DNA of 64,000 nt, from contig BPJV01000003.1 in assembly GCA_026004795.1 (NCBI GenBank), positions 558,001 through 622,000 on the forward strand, given 5' to 3'. The notes under the pieces are model-generated. The model did no database searches, was not told the origin of the DNA, and saw nothing but the letters and a program-made list of their open reading frames with translations. The DNA is from Pirellulaceae bacterium (GTDB lineage: Bacteria > Planctomycetota > Planctomycetia > Pirellulales > Pirellulaceae). Made by a program: the position numbers and the translations under genes. Shown one piece after another: positions 61,501-64,000 of this stretch (position 1 is its first letter; every line of letters begins with the position of its first letter).

Positions 61501-64000
61501 CCGTGCCGGAGAATCCTTCGGGCAACAGATCAGTGAAGTCGGCGGCCAGCAGGGTGGGCGAGAGGATGGCCGATATGGCGTTCAGATCAAAACTGAACTC
61601 GATCAAGTTCTTGGTTTCCGCCGGCGGACCGTTCTGCAGCCAGTCCAGAACCTCGGACAGGCTGATCGTGTCGACGACGTCGAAGGCGCCGATCGCGGCA
61701 TCCAGCAATCCGCCCGCGTATCCGGCAGCCCGATTGAAGCTGCCGCCGAGCGACGGGAACTGGATGTCTTCCATTCCGAAACTCGAACCCACGCCCGAAC
61801 CGGCCGCATCGCCGTCGCCCAGCGGCGTGGTCAACGAGTCGAATTGCCGAGTGATCCAGCCCCACAGCGAATCATCGCCGGTTTGCCCGACAGTGCCGGC
61901 CGGTGTGTTTTCGTAGGTGATCGTGATCTCGGTCGACTGTCTTTCGCCGGCAATGATGGTCGTCAGTTGGATGGTCTGGCTTCCGTCTTCTCCTGGCGGG
62001 GGCGTGTATAGGAATCGGTCCCCCTGCTGGCCGTCTCGCTGCAGCGTTCCTTTGGCGGGCGCCGCGAGTTCGGCGGTAACCTGTTGGCCTGTCAGCCGGC
62101 CCGTCCCCTGATACAACTCGCCGCGGATCACTGCCTGCTCGGGCGTATCGACATGACTGCTGACGCTCAGCTCCTTCGACCAGGCGTTATCGTTTTCAGA
62201 GGCTTTCTTGGCAGCCCCATCAAACCGATACTCGGCCGGCAACTTGATCTTCCGCCGCCAGTCGTAAATCGTCCCGTACTCCGAGTCGGAAGCCAGGACA
62301 TCGACGACCAATTCGGTGGCGTTCGGACCCAAGCGGATGCCGTTCACATAATGCCCATTGGGAGCCAGTCGCTTCAGTTCACCGTCCTGTTCGCTTAACA
62401 TGCCGTTGAACGGAACGACATCGACGACGACCGGGTGGCCGCTCATCGTGGCGGCCTGGACCTTGCCCGTGCCCGTCCCGCCGGCTCCGGGATCGGCGTC
62501 CCACAGATAGTAATTTGCGTTGACGGTGAGCAACGCGTTGGTGGCGGGACCGTCCAGCAGCACCTCGTCGATTTTCAGTTCGTAGCCAAGCCGGCTTAAG
62601 ATGGCGTTGAAACTATACGATTCGTCGTTGATGTCGCTGCGATCAAATCCCATATGCTCAGCCTGGGCCGCCCAACGCAGCAGGCGGCGTGCGCCATCGG
62701 CCGACGGCGCTTCGCCCACACGATTGGGGTCCGGGTCCCAAATCAACTGGATCAACGCTTCCACAACCTGACGGTATTTCGTCCGCAGCGTGTCTTCCAA
62801 TGGCCCCTGCGGGAACAACTCGTCCACCCCCAAGAACTCGTTGGCGGCACGCCATCGGGCGTATTCGGTGAGGGTGGTTTCCAGCGTGTCGATCGACAAC
62901 TCGTCCACGCGCTTCTGCAATCCCACCGGCTCGTCGGGACCTGCCAAGCCGGCATTGAGCCAATACTCTTGGGGGGCCTTGAGTAGTTGCGGATCGATAT
63001 TCAAATCGAAGTCAAACTCCGCCATGGGCCCTAGGTCGATCACGGCCTGGCCGACGATTTCGCCCACTCGCGCTTCCGCTTCCGTTTGCGCGGCGGAAAA
63101 CGCGGTAACGGTCGCGGCACCGTCGTCAGTCGACTGATGCGGAACGCGGATCGAGCGGCTGCGGACGCCGTCCTGGTCGCGATAAGCAAACGCAATGACG
63201 ATGTCGCCGGTCTGTTTCACATTTGGCGATACAACAAACCGTACGATGCCGCTCTCGTTGGTTACGTAGAACAGCTCCGTTTCGGCCGCCGGACCGTGAA
63301 TGGCGGTGAACACCGTTTGATGCGCAGCCGGTGCGGGGCCGCGCGTCAATCGCAGCTCCACCAAAAGTTCTTCGCCGTCCACGAGTGTGGGCGCAGTGGT
63401 CGAAAGCGCGCCCGGTCCGTCACTGACCTTCGCCACACGGATGTCCATCACCGGTGCGCCTTCCAACAGGACGCGCTGCTCGGCGAACGTGATGAAACTC
63501 CCTTGCTCGGCGATCGTGGACGCGTTCCAAGAAACGACGGCATCGACCTCGATGACCTCCTCACGCGTATCCATCGGTATCGTATGGCGAAAATAGCCAT
63601 CCGCGTCCGTTGCGCCGGTTATCAAGTCAGTGGAGCTTCCACCGACAGGAGTTACGGCCACGGTTAATCCCTCGACAAACAACAACTCTTCAACACCCTC
63701 GACGCGGATACCGGCGCGCATCTGGAATTTCGCCGATGTGGTGCTCGTTCCGTTGGGCTTCAAAAAGGTCTCGTCGCGGCTGGTAGAAATCTCGGGAATG
63801 TAGCAAAGGGCGTCGCGGATTTCTTCGAGTGTGGACGGCGCGCGCTTGAAGACTTCGAGGATGCGCCCGGCCGTGTAATATTCCAACGCCTCCTCGCCCT
63901 CTTGTACCAATCGCCTGAGCAACTCGACACGGTACTCTCGCTGCTGCTCCGTGCCGCTGGGGGCCGCCTTGTACTCGTCGGCTCGTGCCACGCATCGGTC
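58532..64000 (-). CDS. Giant secreted protein, upstream section (5' end beyond window), with PPC-like domain
   Basis: Frame open to window edge (DRCVARADEYKAAP...); PPC-like DAADWFRFEITSRGTPTSYVQVDFARQRGDLDLELY...GVYYLRVSDDAGGRNPYYSITI; terminates at TGA 58532-58534. Confidence 0.75.
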   Translation of the reverse strand, partial: DRCVARADEYKAAPSGTEQQREYRVELLRRLVQEGEEALEYYTAGRILEVFKRAPSTLEEIRDALCYIPEISTSRDETFLKPNGTSTTSAKFQMRAGIRVEGVEELLFVEGLTVAVTPVGGSSTDLITGATDADGYFRHTIPMDTREEVIEVDAVVSWNASTIAEQGSFITFAEQRVLLEGAPVMDIRVAKVSDGPGALSTTAPTLVDGEELLVELRLTRGPAPAAHQTVFTAIHGPAAETELFYVTNESGIVRFVVSPNVKQTGDIVIAFAYRDQDGVRSRSIRVPHQSTDDGAATVTAFSAAQTEAEARVGEIVGQAVIDLGPMAEFDFDLNIDPQLLKAPQEYWLNAGLAGPDEPVGLQKRVDELSIDTLETTLTEYARWRAANEFLGVDELFPQGPLEDTLRTKYRQVVEALIQLIWDPDPNRVGEAPSADGARRLLRWAAQAEHMGFDRSDINDESYSFNAILSRLGYELKIDEVLLDGPATNALLTVNANYYLWDADPGAGGTGTGKVQAATMSGHPVVVDVVPFNGMLSEQDGELKRLAPNGHYVNGIRLGPNATELVVDVLASDSEYGTIYDWRRKIKLPAEYRFDGAAKKASENDNAWSKELSVSSHVDTPEQAVIRGELYQGTGRLTGQQVTAELAAPAKGTLQRDGQQGDRFLYTPPPGEDGSQTIQLTTIIAGERQSTEITITYENTPAGTVGQTGDDSLWGWITRQFDSLTTPLGDGDAAGSGVGSSFGMEDIQFPSLGGSFNRAAGYAGGLLDAAIGAFDVVDTISLSEVLDWLQNGPPAETKNLIEFSFDLNAISAILSPTLLAADFTDLLPEGFSGTASVDRPELTGQIVFGLDSSNDSFYIRTRPDRTAKSEPQQRPVTDMGARFGIAAHIDAQLELFDGILTLEHGEGYLTTKVQADWSHVAPADGKLRLSHLDQLQHLQVGFDGNPLDSFQLMLAANAKIPGVSEAGSGATDPSLSLPLAGAVFKPSLDTIAPADRPPEGADLPTVFELRTGTLDLNIDPQLAEALKTQTITVNGQEKDDVHEFLGDYHQLLVGGPGDLGIPNQKLTVVPLALRDAADWFRFEITSRGTPTSYVQVDFARQRGDLDLELYRETVDSATGGRSVVFVRGDALAFGDRARVSLLGQPAGVYYLRVSDDAGGRNPYYSITIQPPKPVDTGVTAEIEGFELRDTGLAFSVDTEFNFDAQLQGRLLIPYSLQEGVPTEIGFQAQVDNQGLHAEVVTEIGADAVLTRREAVPTIGAIEVDVDGQLGGMMIFDYQSPDRFKFAGLENTTEFGKRWVIGQFELVEAGGSSGNVGSSEPRWTVLANGNAEELAGVSGMIRMRVEWNGGQVRVGRQLSTGGFNVQANYQFSSSFAGGLAGLAASTRSAQFQNYRVFAKQAASGTYVELAQDPLTSTPADPWQVERGVWRVENGILTGKPTEVRLGDWLLVSRARLAAELDVRFNQQDILGPPTSVAAEIGVSDLDALLYEVSDGGTPLYPDDPNSPEGLVAIEGGFGTLSTDGLALGAERFSAGIKDVVFLEIYDGKIDLAGGPNLLQAGGVGITVPFFGDEPFQIQDTNPDDDVPLLALKRPEIDAGQIVRDAAFAFGQAVGFDLPVGQGLDEFNLRDLLPLTVENVHLEFPDTNQLDTFKLSVDAQFNLYETDEDGNVVMQDGKPKKRGFFAALPFDPILAIGRPDQQSCSSGTVINWPEIDSNEFPDVQGLTLCENGFVQVEVEASSLLNPDRQLMFTELGPIFIGARNVPIPATSVAADGALYLGKFVNGSWDGDIAGTFTLRDTRPNENNSVRASAVGQISVSEGTTI

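Overview
This 64 kb window is a high-GC, gene-dense bacterial chromosome segment. Several families point to Planctomycetes (Pirellulales-like): DUF1559 prepilin-like proteins, BBP7-type beta-barrel, DUF3467, dockerin-bearing giant secreted protein, and a Pkn kinase. Recognisable core genes are comEC (3' part), an ECF sigma factor, purB, nadD, priA, pdxH, algH/yqgE, nusA-infB-rbfA, yebC and maf. I saw no rRNA, tRNA, CRISPR array or transposase. The points most worth a second look are: (1) a giant minus-strand ORF (50051 to beyond 64000, at least 4645 codons) split by one in-frame TGA at 58532-58534, with a predicted stem-loop directly 3' of it; (2) two tandem 'DUF1559 + micro-lipoprotein + hairpin' cassettes at 2.5-6.4 kb, one containing a 43-aa GTG-start lipoprotein missing from the ORF track; (3) a degenerate endonuclease III-like HhH protein with a histone H1-like Lys-rich tail; (4) three non-coding palindromic/repeat clusters at 39.19-39.40, 41.58-42.19 and 48.42-48.58 kb. 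All product names are assigned by eye from motifs; no database search was run.
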